Positions 36,864 through 46,606 of a DNA stretch of 64,000 bases are shown piece by piece. Every line of letters begins with the position of its first letter. Position 1 is the stretch's first letter. The stretch is from Myxococcales bacterium. Lineage in GTDB: Bacteria; Myxococcota; UBA727; GCA-2721815. The notes below the pieces were generated by a model. The model had not been told where the DNA came from. It searched no databases and saw only the letters and a program-made list of their open reading frames with translations. A program made the translations under genes and the position numbers. The DNA is taken from positions 39,316 to 103,315 of the forward strand of contig PBLQ01000004.1 of assembly GCA_002721815.1 (NCBI GenBank), written 5' to 3'.

Positions 36864-38009
36864 CTAAATTTCGATTTTTGTGACTCGGTAAGAAAAATAT
36901 TGGTCGATCATTTTCATGGCAACACTTGAAGGCATTATTTTGAAAAAAAAGTTTCTCAAGGCAATCAAAATCGGATTTGAAATTTGACCCATGGCGCCAA
37001 GCTTTAAACTTTCATTGATGATTTTTTTTGAACGCGGAAATTGGTGTTTTTCATAAATGCCATACGCTTTCGTGGAGAGTCCATATTTATTGATACACTT
37101 GGCCAACAGATAAGCGCCCTCAATGGCCATACAACCACCTTGCCCCAAGTTGGGTGTGGTTGGATGAGCTGCGTCACCCAATAAAACCATATTGCCTTTG
37201 GTCCAACCTTTATGGGGGACGCGATCGGACAAGCTGTTTTTTAAGATAACTTCCGTGTTAGCAATGAGGTCTGGGATGGGGTGATGCCAATCCCCAAAAA
37301 GACGTTGAAGCTTTTGTTGGGTTCCTTCCGGTTGGTCATCCTGTAAGAATTTTTCATTGCAAGTTGCCCACCAGCCATAGGTACCGTCTTTAATGGGGAC
37401 AATCCCCACACGTTGCCCTTTTCCAAAGGTCTCACTTGCATAGCCAGTATCGAAGGTCGTTTTTACCACGCCACGCCAGATACTATAACCCCTGTAGATG
37501 GGGGCACCATCATTGATAATGTCTTTTCGGACAACAGAATGAATTCCGTCGGCCCCGATAACTGCATCAAAAACAGAGGACTCGCCATTTTCAAAGGTCA
37601 CTTCGAGTTGTCCGTTTTCAAGATGTGTAAAACCCGTCACAGCCTTGTTGTTATGCAAATGCGCCTTTGTGCCCTTGAGCAATATGCCGTGAAGATGAGC
37701 GCGGTGAATGCAAATAACGGGGTAATCACTCTTTGGGCTCGATTTGCTGAGCACTCCCCCTTTATGTGTTTTTAAAAACACATTTTCGAATTTCCCGGCT
37801 GCGTTTAATATCGTATCCAGCAGCCCAATTTCGTCCATGACGCAAAGGGCATTGGGGAAGACGCTGATGGCGGCACCTATTTCTCCGAATTCGTTCTTTT
37901 TTTCGAAGATGTGCACATCGTATTCATCATGTGAGAGGCAGTGAGAGAAGGTGAGCCCAGCAATTCCCCCACCGATGATCGCAACTTTTTTTTTCATTTT
38001 TTCTTTCAT
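36864..38009 (-). CDS. FAD-dependent group A monooxygenase
   Basis: This flavoprotein hydroxylase or epoxidase has 381 residues from ATG 38009; ATG 37997 is an alternative. It has the dinucleotide fold VAIIGGGIAGLTFSHCLS, the DG motif DAVIGADGIHSVVR and the FAD ribityl motif VLLGDAAHPTTPNLGQGG. It resembles salicylate- or zeaxanthin-type monooxygenases. It lacks kynurenine 3-monooxygenase features, so it is not an obvious missing step of the kynurenine pathway. It is visibly richer in A and T than its neighbours, especially at the 5' end, suggesting transfer. No partner gene is evident. Confidence 0.82.
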   Translation of the reverse strand: MKEKMKKKVAIIGGGIAGLTFSHCLSHDEYDVHIFEKKNEFGEIGAAISVFPNALCVMDEIGLLDTILNAAGKFENVFLKTHKGGVLSKSSPKSDYPVICIHRAHLHGILLKGTKAHLHNNKAVTGFTHLENGQLEVTFENGESSVFDAVIGADGIHSVVRKDIINDGAPIYRGYSIWRGVVKTTFDTGYASETFGKGQRVGIVPIKDGTYGWWATCNEKFLQDDQPEGTQQKLQRLFGDWHHPIPDLIANTEVILKNSLSDRVPHKGWTKGNMVLLGDAAHPTTPNLGQGGCMAIEGAYLLAKCINKYGLSTKAYGIYEKHQFPRSKKIINESLKLGAMGQISNPILIALRNFFFKIMPSSVAMKMIDQYFSYRVTKIEI

Positions 38010-38168
38010 CTTTCTCAGAGAATCAATGCCTGCCTCCAAAATACCCTTACCCACTTTTTTTGTGAAGCGATAATTGAGTGGGTCACGAACTCTTGGCTGA
38101 GACGATACCCTCATTCAAAGAGGGCATGGGCCTTGAGCAAAGATACGAAGCCTGCCTATGCTGATGTC

Positions 38169-39335
38169 ATGAGTAATCGTGCATTGGCCCCATTTGGGAC
38201 CACCATTTTTTCTGAAATGACGGCTGCGGCCCTGGAGCACCAGGCCATTAATTTGTCCCAGGGGTTTCCAGACTTTAACGGGCCCCAAGGCATTATGGAG
38301 GCGGCCCAAAAAGCTTTGTCGCAAGGCCACAATCAATACGCGCGCAGCATGGGGCACCCCGCACTGGTGGAAGCGGTGGCGAACCACGTGAAGACGAATT
38401 ACCAAATCGACGTGGCGCCTTACGAAGAGGTGTGCACCTTTTCAGGGGCCACTGAAGGCATTGCGGCCTTTTTGTTGGGCTATCTTAACCCGGGCGATGA
38501 AGTGATTTTGTTTGCGCCTTTTTATGATTCGTATCAAGCCGTGGCCGCATTGGCGGGCGCCAAGGTCAAAACCTATTTTTTGCAGCCACCGAATTTTGAA
38601 CTAGATCTAAACCTCCTCGAGTCATTGATCACACCCAAAACAAAATTGCTATTGTTGAACAGCCCGCATAACCCCACGGGCAAAGTTTTTACCAAAGAAG
38701 AAATGACAGACATTTCTGAGCTGGTGAAAAAGTATGACCTCACCGTGTTATCCGATGAAGTGTATGAACATCTGACTTATGATGGGGCGCAGCACATCCC
38801 TTTTTGTTCTCTGCCAAACATGTGGGAACGAACCTTTACATTGTCGTCGACAGGGAAAACATTTTCATTCACAGGGTGGAAAATCGGCTGGGGATATGGT
38901 CCCCCTCATTTGGCGCAAGCCGGGTTGCGCGCACACCAATTCCTGACCTTTTGTGCGGCCACTCCTTTGCAGGTGGCTATGGCGCACGCTTTAAATAATT
39001 ATCAAGAATCGTATTTGGCCGAACTCAAAAGCGAATATTTAGAACGGCGAAATATTTTAGCTCAAGGATTGGCCCTGGCAGGTTTTGAAGTGTTCATGCC
39101 TAAGGGCACCTACTTTTTATTGGCTGATTTTTCGCGGCATTCAAAGAGTCCTGATCGCGTCTTTGCCCATCAACTCACCCAGGAGGCCAAAGTGGCCACT
39201 GTGCCCCCCAGCGTATTTTACCCTCAGGATGAACGCACACCCAAACACCTGCTTCGGTTCGCTTTTTGTAAGCAAAAATCCACCATGGAAGAGGCGGTTC
39301 AACGCTTAAGCCAATGGGCGAAAAAAACGGCCTAA
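38169..39335 (+). CDS. PLP-dependent aminotransferase, class I (YbdL / kynurenine aminotransferase-like)
   Basis: This 388-residue aminotransferase of fold type I has LSQGFPDFNGP, the LNSPHNPTGKVF substrate/PLP region and DEVYEHLTYDG. The Schiff-base lysine is in SSTGKTFSFTGWKIGW. Its closest look is to methionine/glutamine-type aminotransferases (YbdL, KAT I). The start ATG 38169 gives the usual 9-residue lead before GTTIF; an earlier TTG at 38133 is in frame. It is divergent from the monooxygenase gene and 134 bases before gyrA. A role in kynurenic acid formation is possible but not shown. Confidence 0.87.
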   Translation: MSNRALAPFGTTIFSEMTAAALEHQAINLSQGFPDFNGPQGIMEAAQKALSQGHNQYARSMGHPALVEAVANHVKTNYQIDVAPYEEVCTFSGATEGIAAFLLGYLNPGDEVILFAPFYDSYQAVAALAGAKVKTYFLQPPNFELDLNLLESLITPKTKLLLLNSPHNPTGKVFTKEEMTDISELVKKYDLTVLSDEVYEHLTYDGAQHIPFCSLPNMWERTFTLSSTGKTFSFTGWKIGWGYGPPHLAQAGLRAHQFLTFCAATPLQVAMAHALNNYQESYLAELKSEYLERRNILAQGLALAGFEVFMPKGTYFLLADFSRHSKSPDRVFAHQLTQEAKVATVPPSVFYPQDERTPKHLLRFAFCKQKSTMEEAVQRLSQWAKKTA

Positions 39336-39469
39336 ATTCAAAATCAGATCGCCCGCAACCGGCTGTTTTATAGAGACTTTCCAGTGGCGGGCCCGCTTGA
39401 CCGGATCTGGGGCATCCGCTAAGGTTTTTTCTTTTAATTGGCGTTCCAATTGAGCGAGGAAAAGACCCC

Positions 39470-42082
39470 ATGGATGTGACCGAACAAACAGGAAATGATG
39501 GCAACGGAGCTGTGCCCAACAACGGTGAAGACGGCCCTCCAGAGCCCATGCACCCACGCGTGAGCATTGTAGATGAAATGCGTGGGTCCTTTCGCGACTA
39601 TTCCATGAGTGTCATCATTGGTCGTGCCCTTCCCGACGTTCGCGATGGTTTGAAGCCCGTTCACCGACGTATTCTGTACGCCATGTACAAAGAAGGTTTG
39701 TTGGCCAATAAAAAATACAGCAAGTGTGCCGGTGTGGTGGGTGAAGTGCTCAAAAAATATCACCCTCACGGTGACTCAGCGGTGTACGATGCTTTGGTGC
39801 GTCTGGCACAGCCATGGAACATGCGAGCCCCATTGGTGGACGGCCAAGGGAACTTTGGGAGTATCGACGGTGACCCTGCTGCGGCCTATCGTTACACAGA
39901 GGCAAAGCTTACCAAGATTGCCGAGATGCTCCTGCGCGACATCGAAAAAAATACCGTAGATTTTTCCGACAATTTTGATGGCACCACTCAGGAGCCTACG
40001 GTGTTACCGTCCCGGGTGCCCAACTTATTGGTGAATGGGTCCGAAGGCATTGCAGTGGCTATGGCCACGCGGTGCCCACCGCACAACTTGGGTGAGGTGG
40101 TGAACGCACTTTTGGCCATTATCGCAGAAACCTACGAAGGCGGCGAGCCGGTAGATGTGAAGCGTCTTTTGGAGCTGGTCCCCGGCCCAGATTTTCCAAC
40201 GGGGGGCTTAATTTGTGGCTCGGGCGGTGTCTATAAGGCTTACACGAAAGGCCGTGGCTCCATTAAGGTGAGAGCGGTCTGTCGCATCGAGGAAACCAAA
40301 AAGGGTCGCCAACAAATCGTTGTTGATGAAGTGCCTTACCAGGTGAACAAGGCGCGGCTGTTGGAGCGCATTGCGGAGTTAGTGCGGGACAAAAAAATCG
40401 AAGGTATTGCTGATTTACGCGATGAGTCCGACCGAGACGGCTTGCGTATTGCCATTGATTTGAAGAAGGACGCCATTGGCGACATTGTTCTTAATCAGCT
40501 GTACCGTCATACCTTGTTGCAAACGTCTTATCCGGTCAGCTTTTTGTCCATCAGCCATGGACAACCTCGTACTATGGGGCTGAAAGATATTTTGATCTCC
40601 TTCTTGGATTTTCGCCGAGAAGTGGTGACGCGGCGTACGCGATTTGAATTAGAGGAAGCCCAGGATCGTTTCCACCTGGTTGCAGGTTTGGTAACAGCAT
40701 TAGATGATATCGATCGCATTATCGAAATCATTCGATCCTCCAAAGACACCGACGAGGCCAAGCAGCGAATTTGTGCAGAGCGTTTTGAGAGCGCCACCCA
40801 AATAGGCTTGTTCACTGACTCTCCTACGACCCAAGTGGGACAATGGCTAGAGCAAGGTTACGCCCAGCTCGATGCCAAGCAGGCGCAAGCGATTTTAGAT
40901 ATGCGCTTGGCGCGCCTGGTTGGTTTGGAGCGCGACAAGCTAATTGCGGAAGGCGAAGAGCTCTTGTTGGCCATTAAGGGCTTCAAAGAAATTTTGTCTG
41001 ATGTCTTGGTGCTCATGTCTGTGATCAAAAAAGAGCTCGAAGAGGTTCGGGACCTGTTTGCCACACCTCGCCGGACCCAATTAGTGGGCGACATCGATGA
41101 AATCGAAGTTGAAGATATGATCGTGGAAGAAGACATGGTGGTCACCCTGTCGCACCAGGGGTATATCAAGCGGTCACCCCTGAGCAATTATCGATCTCAA
41201 CGCCGAGGTGGGCGTGGAAAATCCGCGGCCAGAGCCAAGGATGAAGATTTTATCACCGAAGCGTTTGTGGCATCGACCCATGCGTACCTGCTCTGTTTCA
41301 CCGATCGTGGCAAGGTTTACTGGGTGAAAGTACACCGATTGCCCGAGGCGGGCCCGCAGGCTCGGGGTCGTCCCATCATTAATCTTATCCAGGTGGAAAA
41401 GGGTGAAAAAGTGTGTGCGGTTTTACCGGTTCGCGAATTTCCCAAAAATGAAGGTGAGCAATACGTGGTCACTTGTTCAAGACTGGGCCGCGTGAAGAAA
41501 ACCGATTTGCGTGCTTATGCCACGCCTCGCAACAGCGGTTTGATCGCCTGTGGTATTGCCGAGGATGACGAGCTGATCGAAATAGACATCACTGACGGCA
41601 AGAGCGATATGTTGATCTCCTCTAGAGAAGGCATGGCCATTCGTTTTGCCGAGTCTCAAGTTCGGCCCATGGGCCGCGGGGCTGCCGGGGTGAAAGGCAT
41701 CAATCTTCGTGCCGGTGACGAAGTGGTGAGCATGCTCATCGTGGAAGAAAACACCTCTATTTTGACCATTACTGAAAAAGGCTTCGGCAAGCGTACCGCT
41801 GCATCAGAGTTTCGCGCACAGGCGCGAGGCGGCCTGGGCTTGATTGCCATGAAGGTCACTGGCCGCAACGGCAGAGTGGCGGATGCGGGACAGGTTCACG
41901 ATACTGATTCGGTAATGTTGACCACCAACCAAGGGGTTTTGATTCGCGTTCAGGCCAATGAAGTGTCTGAGTACGGCCGAAACACCCAAGGGGTTCGAGT
42001 GATGAACATCAGTGGTGCCGGCGAATCGGTGATCGCCATCACCCGAATCGCTGATTCCGATTTGGAAGAACCTAAAGGGTAA
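39470..42082 (+). CDS. gyrA: DNA gyrase subunit A
   Basis: This 870-residue subunit of type II topoisomerase introduces negative supercoils. The quinolone-resistance region [19 protein letters not shown] keeps the sensitive-type Ser and Asp. The active-site Tyr lies in [11 protein letters not shown], and the C-terminal beta-pinwheel carries the GyrA box QRRGGRG. An N-terminal Asn/Gly-rich extension of about 30 residues precedes the conserved core. GAGGAAAAG precedes the ATG. The stop abuts the next ATG directly, so an ABC exporter set is expressed on the same transcript. Confidence 0.98.
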   Translation: MDVTEQTGNDGNGAVPNNGEDGPPEPMHPRVSIVDEMRGSFRDYSMSVIIGRALPDVRDGLKPVHRRILYAMYKEGLLANKKYSKCAGVVGEVLKKYHPHGDSAVYDALVRLAQPWNMRAPLVDGQGNFGSIDGDPAAAYRYTEAKLTKIAEMLLRDIEKNTVDFSDNFDGTTQEPTVLPSRVPNLLVNGSEGIAVAMATRCPPHNLGEVVNALLAIIAETYEGGEPVDVKRLLELVPGPDFPTGGLICGSGGVYKAYTKGRGSIKVRAVCRIEETKKGRQQIVVDEVPYQVNKARLLERIAELVRDKKIEGIADLRDESDRDGLRIAIDLKKDAIGDIVLNQLYRHTLLQTSYPVSFLSISHGQPRTMGLKDILISFLDFRREVVTRRTRFELEEAQDRFHLVAGLVTALDDIDRIIEIIRSSKDTDEAKQRICAERFESATQIGLFTDSPTTQVGQWLEQGYAQLDAKQAQAILDMRLARLVGLERDKLIAEGEELLLAIKGFKEILSDVLVLMSVIKKELEEVRDLFATPRRTQLVGDIDEIEVEDMIVEEDMVVTLSHQGYIKRSPLSNYRSQRRGGRGKSAARAKDEDFITEAFVASTHAYLLCFTDRGKVYWVKVHRLPEAGPQARGRPIINLIQVEKGEKVCAVLPVREFPKNEGEQYVVTCSRLGRVKKTDLRAYATPRNSGLIACGIAEDDELIEIDITDGKSDMLISSREGMAIRFAESQVRPMGRGAAGVKGINLRAGDEVVSMLIVEENTSILTITEKGFGKRTAASEFRAQARGGLGLIAMKVTGRNGRVADAGQVHDTDSVMLTTNQGVLIRVQANEVSEYGRNTQGVRVMNISGAGESVIAITRIADSDLEEPKG

Positions 42083-42838
42083 ATGAGCGAAACAGACTCC
42101 CATCCAACAGCACTTTTGGTGGCTTCTGACCTCAAGAAAAATTTCGGAAACCTGCAAGCGGTGGCCGGATTGGATTTGGTGGGACACGCTGGCGATGTGA
42201 TTGGGGTGTTAGGACCCAACGGGGCCGGCAAGACAACTACCTTGCGGATGTTGGCAGGCACCTTGGCACCTTCGTCGGGCGAGATTGAGTTATGCGGCTT
42301 TTCCATGAAGCATGCGTCTCGCCAGGCCAAAAATAACATGGGCTATTTGCCAGAGACCCCGCCGTTGTATGAAGAATTGTCGGTTTTAGAGCAATTGAAT
42401 TTGGCCGCGGCTTTACGACATTCTTCGTCGAAAGCAAGACAAGACAAAGTGGAACAGGTGATGTCTGAGTGTGGCTTGCAGTCAGAGTCGCAACGTTTGA
42501 TTCGGTTTCTCTCTAAAGGGTTTCGTCAGCGGGTGGCATTGGCACAGGCTTTGGTCGGAGACCCCAAAGTCTTAATTCTTGACGAGCCCACCGCGGGGTT
42601 AGATTTGGCCCAGTTGGTTCAAATGCGCGCGCTGATAAAAAAATTATCCGGGGAACGACTAATTCTTTTGTCTACTCATATCCTTCAAGAAGTGGTGCAG
42701 AATTGTAACCGTGTGGTGATGCTGTCTCGCGGGGTGAAAAAATTAGATGAGTCGCTTGCAACTTTACAGCAGCGGCATACCGATCAAAGCCTCGAAACTG
42801 TCGTCAGCCAAGAGTTGGCACTTCATATGGGGACGTGA
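42083..42838 (+). CDS. ABC exporter ATPase (GldA-like)
   Basis: This 251-residue ATPase has Walker A GPNGAGKTT, signature LSKGFRQRVALAQAL and Walker B VLILDEPTAGLD. In layout it is the first of a four-gene set (ATPase, permease, GldG-like, DUF4340) seen in many deltaproteobacteria and Bacteroidota, where the gliding-motility GldAFG transporter is the best-known relative. Export substrate unknown. It starts with no gap after gyrA, using AAAGGG in the end of gyrA as ribosome-binding site. The stop overlaps the permease start. Confidence 0.9.
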   Translation: MSETDSHPTALLVASDLKKNFGNLQAVAGLDLVGHAGDVIGVLGPNGAGKTTTLRMLAGTLAPSSGEIELCGFSMKHASRQAKNNMGYLPETPPLYEELSVLEQLNLAAALRHSSSKARQDKVEQVMSECGLQSESQRLIRFLSKGFRQRVALAQALVGDPKVLILDEPTAGLDLAQLVQMRALIKKLSGERLILLSTHILQEVVQNCNRVVMLSRGVKKLDESLATLQQRHTDQSLETVVSQELALHMGT

Positions 42839-43638
42839 TGACAGCGTTTTGGGGTTTAACGATAAAAGAGCTCAAGTGCCTTTGGGGGTCGTTTTCGGCT
42901 TGGGTGGTTTTGTTTGCCTTTAACTTGGTGGTTTCGATCCTTTTTTGGCTGCGTTTGCTCCAGTATGAGAAAGTTGTTCAAAATTACGAGCACTATCAAG
43001 ATCAGGTACTGCTCTCGCGACTGAATTTTGACGATGTCATAATAAAATATTTATTCATGAACATGGCGATGGTGTTCCTTTTCGTAATTCCCGTGATGAC
43101 CATGCGAGCCTTTGCCGAAGAGAAACGATTAAAAACCTACGAATGGCTTCGGGCCCAGCCCATTCAAAGTTTGGTTTTACTGATGGCCAAATTTACGGGA
43201 ATTTATTCTTTTGTAGTGATGCTGTGTTTGATGGGATTGGTATATCCATTGGTACTTGAGGCCGTAGGGAGCACCTCGTTGATTCAAGAGTCCGTCATTG
43301 ATTGGGCGGCCACTGTTGTTGGTTTTATCGGAGTGGGTTTGCTCGGTGGCTTGTTCGTGGCTATTGGCATTTTCTTTTCCGCTTGTAATGAGAATCAGTT
43401 GCTTTCAGCGTTGATGGCTTTTTTGTTTTTGTTGGTGATTTGGTTTTTGAAGTCAGCCGGCAGTGAAGTCGGTGGGCTCGCCGGTCCAGTATTGGCTTAT
43501 TTGTCCCCACTTGGACATTTGGATTCTTTTTCTCGAGGGACCTTGCGCCTGGAGGACTTGACGTACTTTACATCGACCATCTTTTTCTTTTTGTGGTTAA
43601 GCCACAAGCGACTCGAAAGTGATGGTTGGGGCGGATGA
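42838..43638 (+). CDS. ABC-2 exporter permease (GldF-like)
   Basis: This 266-residue integral membrane protein has about six helices. The MAMVFLFVIPVMTMRAFAEEKR segment with its short amphipathic loop is typical of ABC-2 permeases of the NosY/GldF type. The start is taken as ATG 42838 (one-base overlap with the ATPase stop); GTG 42835 is equally possible. Its stop overlaps the next start by ATGA. Confidence 0.88.
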   Translation: MTAFWGLTIKELKCLWGSFSAWVVLFAFNLVVSILFWLRLLQYEKVVQNYEHYQDQVLLSRLNFDDVIIKYLFMNMAMVFLFVIPVMTMRAFAEEKRLKTYEWLRAQPIQSLVLLMAKFTGIYSFVVMLCLMGLVYPLVLEAVGSTSLIQESVIDWAATVVGFIGVGLLGGLFVAIGIFFSACNENQLLSALMAFLFLLVIWFLKSAGSEVGGLAGPVLAYLSPLGHLDSFSRGTLRLEDLTYFTSTIFFFLWLSHKRLESDGWGG

Positions 43639-45209
43639 GGCGCGAGGCGGTACTTGAAAGTTTAGGGCTGTGCGCCTTGGTGTTGATGGGCTCATCAGCC
43701 ACCTTGGGCCTGTATCTTTTTGGGGTGCAGTCTTGGTTGTTTTGGGTACCTTTGACTGCGGGAGGGGTGTTACTTCTACTTACTTTGGTGTTCGGTTTTT
43801 CGTCGTTTAAAAAGCGCCTTCAAGGTGCGCCCACTCTTTACTGGGGCGTGGTGATCGCTCAGGCTTTGCTGTTGTTGCTGGTTTTGGGCTTGGTGAATTT
43901 CGGGGCCGTGCAAAGACACAGTTATTGGGATCTGACCTCTCGTGGTGTTTTTTCATTGGCCCCACAAAGTCTCAAGGTGGCGCAAAACCTAAAGAGCGAT
44001 ATCAGCGTGAAGGCATTCTACGGGGGCCAAGAGCCAGAACTTCCCAATATCAGGGAACTGGTTTTAAGGTACCAACAGCACACCCCATATATTCATTTTG
44101 AATCCGTCGACCCCAATGTTGATGTGGCTTCGGCAAGGCGTTTTAATATTCAAAAGGACGGGGCTCGCGTGCTCTTGGTGCGCCGAAATGAACATGGGCA
44201 AGAGCAAGTAGAGCGATTGCGTTGGGATTTGGCTGCCTACGACCACGAAATTCATTTCACGCAAGCGCTGCTTCGAATCAACAAGCCCGAAAATAAAACT
44301 GTTTACTTTAGTATTGGGCACGGTGAACGATCGCCCGATGTCATGGGCCCCGCTGGACTTGGGGCACTGAAGAAAGCGCTGGAAGCCGAAGGCTACCGGG
44401 TCGCTCGATTAAGCCTCAGCCAGGAGGGGCCACTTCCTCACCCCATGGCCGCCTTGTTGATCATGGGTCCGCAACTGCCGTTGGGCCAGGCGGAGCGACA
44501 AAAAATAGAGTCTTATTTACAAGAAGGCGGTCGTTTGGGTTTGGCGTTGGAGCCTGGACATGAATCGCAATGGAATGGGTTTTTGGGCCGGTACGGCATC
44601 CAAATCAACCAGGATCTCGTGATCGATCAAGCCCAGATGGGTAAGATGGTGGGGCAGGGACCCACCACGGCCATCGCTCTGAATTACCCTAGCCCTCATG
44701 TGATCACGGAAGATCTAAGGGGGGCAGCGACCGTTTTTCCGGGCGCAAGCAGCATCTCACTGAATCCGGGCGGGGAAGGGGAGACCCATATTTTGGCTCA
44801 AACAGGCAACCGGGCGTGGGGTGATAAAAATTTATTGGGCGAGAGCCCTTCCGCAGGGACATTGAGGTATGATCCTGGTGAGGTTCAGGGACCGATCAAT
44901 TTAATGGTGGCGGCAGAAAAAGAACATATGCGTTTGTGGGTGACCAGCGATGCCGATTTTTTAACGGATGATGTTTTGAATCTATCGGCCAATAAAAACT
45001 TAGCATTGAACGCCTTTTCGTGGCTGGCTAATCAAGAAACCACCATTGGCGTTCGGCCCCACCACCGGGGCCACCATCGGATTATGTTGTCCTTGGCCCA
45101 AAAGGAAAGACTCGCTTTTGCTTTGGTTTATCTTTGGCCTCTGCTGTGTTTGTTTTTGGGAATCATCACGACGCAATACCGTCGCTACCGTTCTGGAGTC
45201 TCACCATGA
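43635..45209 (+). CDS. GldG family protein (ABC transporter auxiliary)
   Basis: This 524-residue membrane protein has two N-terminal helices, a large extracytoplasmic domain and a C-terminal helix (FALVYLWPLLCLFLGIIT). The soluble part matches the ABC_transp_aux / GldG domain: FSLAPQSLKVAQNLKSDISV at its start and YFSIGHGERSPD in the core. It likely works with the two preceding genes as an exporter auxiliary subunit. Start ATG 43635 overlaps the permease stop; the stop overlaps the next start. Confidence 0.87.
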   Translation: MRREAVLESLGLCALVLMGSSATLGLYLFGVQSWLFWVPLTAGGVLLLLTLVFGFSSFKKRLQGAPTLYWGVVIAQALLLLLVLGLVNFGAVQRHSYWDLTSRGVFSLAPQSLKVAQNLKSDISVKAFYGGQEPELPNIRELVLRYQQHTPYIHFESVDPNVDVASARRFNIQKDGARVLLVRRNEHGQEQVERLRWDLAAYDHEIHFTQALLRINKPENKTVYFSIGHGERSPDVMGPAGLGALKKALEAEGYRVARLSLSQEGPLPHPMAALLIMGPQLPLGQAERQKIESYLQEGGRLGLALEPGHESQWNGFLGRYGIQINQDLVIDQAQMGKMVGQGPTTAIALNYPSPHVITEDLRGAATVFPGASSISLNPGGEGETHILAQTGNRAWGDKNLLGESPSAGTLRYDPGEVQGPINLMVAAEKEHMRLWVTSDADFLTDDVLNLSANKNLALNAFSWLANQETTIGVRPHHRGHHRIMLSLAQKERLAFALVYLWPLLCLFLGIITTQYRRYRSGVSP

Positions 45210-46606
45210 AACGGCAAACCAGACTAATTCTAGGCTTTGTTCCAATCTTAGGTATGGCAGGTGTAGCCGCCTTTTTGCTGGGACCGACTGAGTCAGAAGA
45301 GAAGCCCGTGGCAGCAGTCAAGTGGCCTTTGGGTGAGTCTTCTATTAAGGCTGTCGATCAAATCGAAATTCAAAAATCACAGCAGCGCGTTGTATTACAA
45401 CGTAAAGAAACCCTTTGGCGCGTGGCACAACCAATTAATACCGATGTGAACGCAGAAAAGATGGAGAGCTACCTACTTCAGTTAAGTCAAATCAGCCCAC
45501 AGAAACAATTGGCTGCCTCTCAAAAACAAAAAGAATGGGGCTTTGAAAAACCAACGGCCTCTGTCGTGGGCAACAGTGCTCAGGGGGAGCCTCTTTTCGC
45601 GCTTACATTTGGTGCCCTTAACACTTTCGACCAGACCGTTTTCACGGCGTTACAGTTACCGAACATGGCGATAGCCTACTACAGTTTGCCTCGGCTGATG
45701 GCATATCGGTTGGGGCTGACCTTGGATGAATTACGGGAAAAACGAATTTGGCCTGTCTCGGATATGCAAGGGCTTCATGTTCAATTCGAGAGTAAAAAAC
45801 CACCCTTTTCATTCATCTTTACGAAGTCTGCTTCTTCCGCCCAAGGCAGACGGGTGAGTCCGTATCGGCTCTTGGCACCCATCGAGGGAATGGGCGATGA
45901 AATGCGGCTGGGCCAGCTGCTGCGGTTTTTAGGGCAAGTGGAAATCGATCGCATTGAAACTGAAAACCACCAAGACAAACTTGCCCCATGGGGACTTCAA
46001 AAACCGGCTTGGAAAATTAAAGTACAAAACGGATCGATGAACCTGCCTTTAACGATCAGCTTCGGTCAGCGCCCGCAAAACCCAAATGATCTCTACGTAA
46101 CACGCGGAGATGTGCCTTGGGTGGGTCGTTTATCCATAGAGCACTTGTCCGCGTTGAACTATAACTTGGAACAGATCACGGATAAGCGTCTATTCACCTT
46201 TGAAGTGAAAAAAGTAAGTCGGTGGGAGATCTTTTCAAAGTCTGTGGGTCGCATCATTTTGGAAAAAGACAAAGGGGAGTTCACCATGTTGGCCCCTCAG
46301 CCCGCCTTGGTTAAAAAAGACGCCGTGCATCGATCCTTGTTGGCCTTTGCGCGGATGGAGGGGAGCCAATTGGTACCCACCAAACCTGAATCCTTCGCCA
46401 AAGAATTGCAGAAGGCCCAAAAAGAGTGGGAAGTTAAAATGACGTTTTGGGATCGTCATCAAAAAGAAATGGATGCACTATATCTTTATCCAAAGAGCGC
46501 AGACGTTCTGTATGGAATCGCCGTCAAATCCAAACGCATCCTGGTGATCCCCAGACGCCAGCTCAATAATTTGCCAGCAAACATCGAAGCCTGGATCGAG
46601 CTTTAA
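45206..46606 (+). CDS. DUF4340 membrane-anchored protein
   Basis: This 466-residue protein has an N-terminal signal anchor (LILGFVPILGMAGVAAFLL) and a periplasmic beta-rich domain of the DUF4340 family. DUF4340 genes accompany GldG-type exporters in many genomes. ATG 45206 overlaps the GldG stop by four bases; a longer upstream frame inside gldG is not used. Its stop abuts the stop of the convergent lipoprotein gene, with no intergenic base. Confidence 0.85.
   Translation: MKRQTRLILGFVPILGMAGVAAFLLGPTESEEKPVAAVKWPLGESSIKAVDQIEIQKSQQRVVLQRKETLWRVAQPINTDVNAEKMESYLLQLSQISPQKQLAASQKQKEWGFEKPTASVVGNSAQGEPLFALTFGALNTFDQTVFTALQLPNMAIAYYSLPRLMAYRLGLTLDELREKRIWPVSDMQGLHVQFESKKPPFSFIFTKSASSAQGRRVSPYRLLAPIEGMGDEMRLGQLLRFLGQVEIDRIETENHQDKLAPWGLQKPAWKIKVQNGSMNLPLTISFGQRPQNPNDLYVTRGDVPWVGRLSIEHLSALNYNLEQITDKRLFTFEVKKVSRWEIFSKSVGRIILEKDKGEFTMLAPQPALVKKDAVHRSLLAFARMEGSQLVPTKPESFAKELQKAQKEWEVKMTFWDRHQKEMDALYLYPKSADVLYGIAVKSKRILVIPRRQLNNLPANIEAWIEL

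Noticed and set aside
36864-38009. Kynurenine 3-monooxygenase candidate
   Set aside because: The flavoprotein has general group A motifs but not the kynurenine-monooxygenase-specific regions, and it is far from the kynurenine operon.
42083-46606. Gliding motility locus
   Set aside because: Only the GldA/F/G-like transporter and DUF4340 are present, a set found in many non-gliding bacteria.
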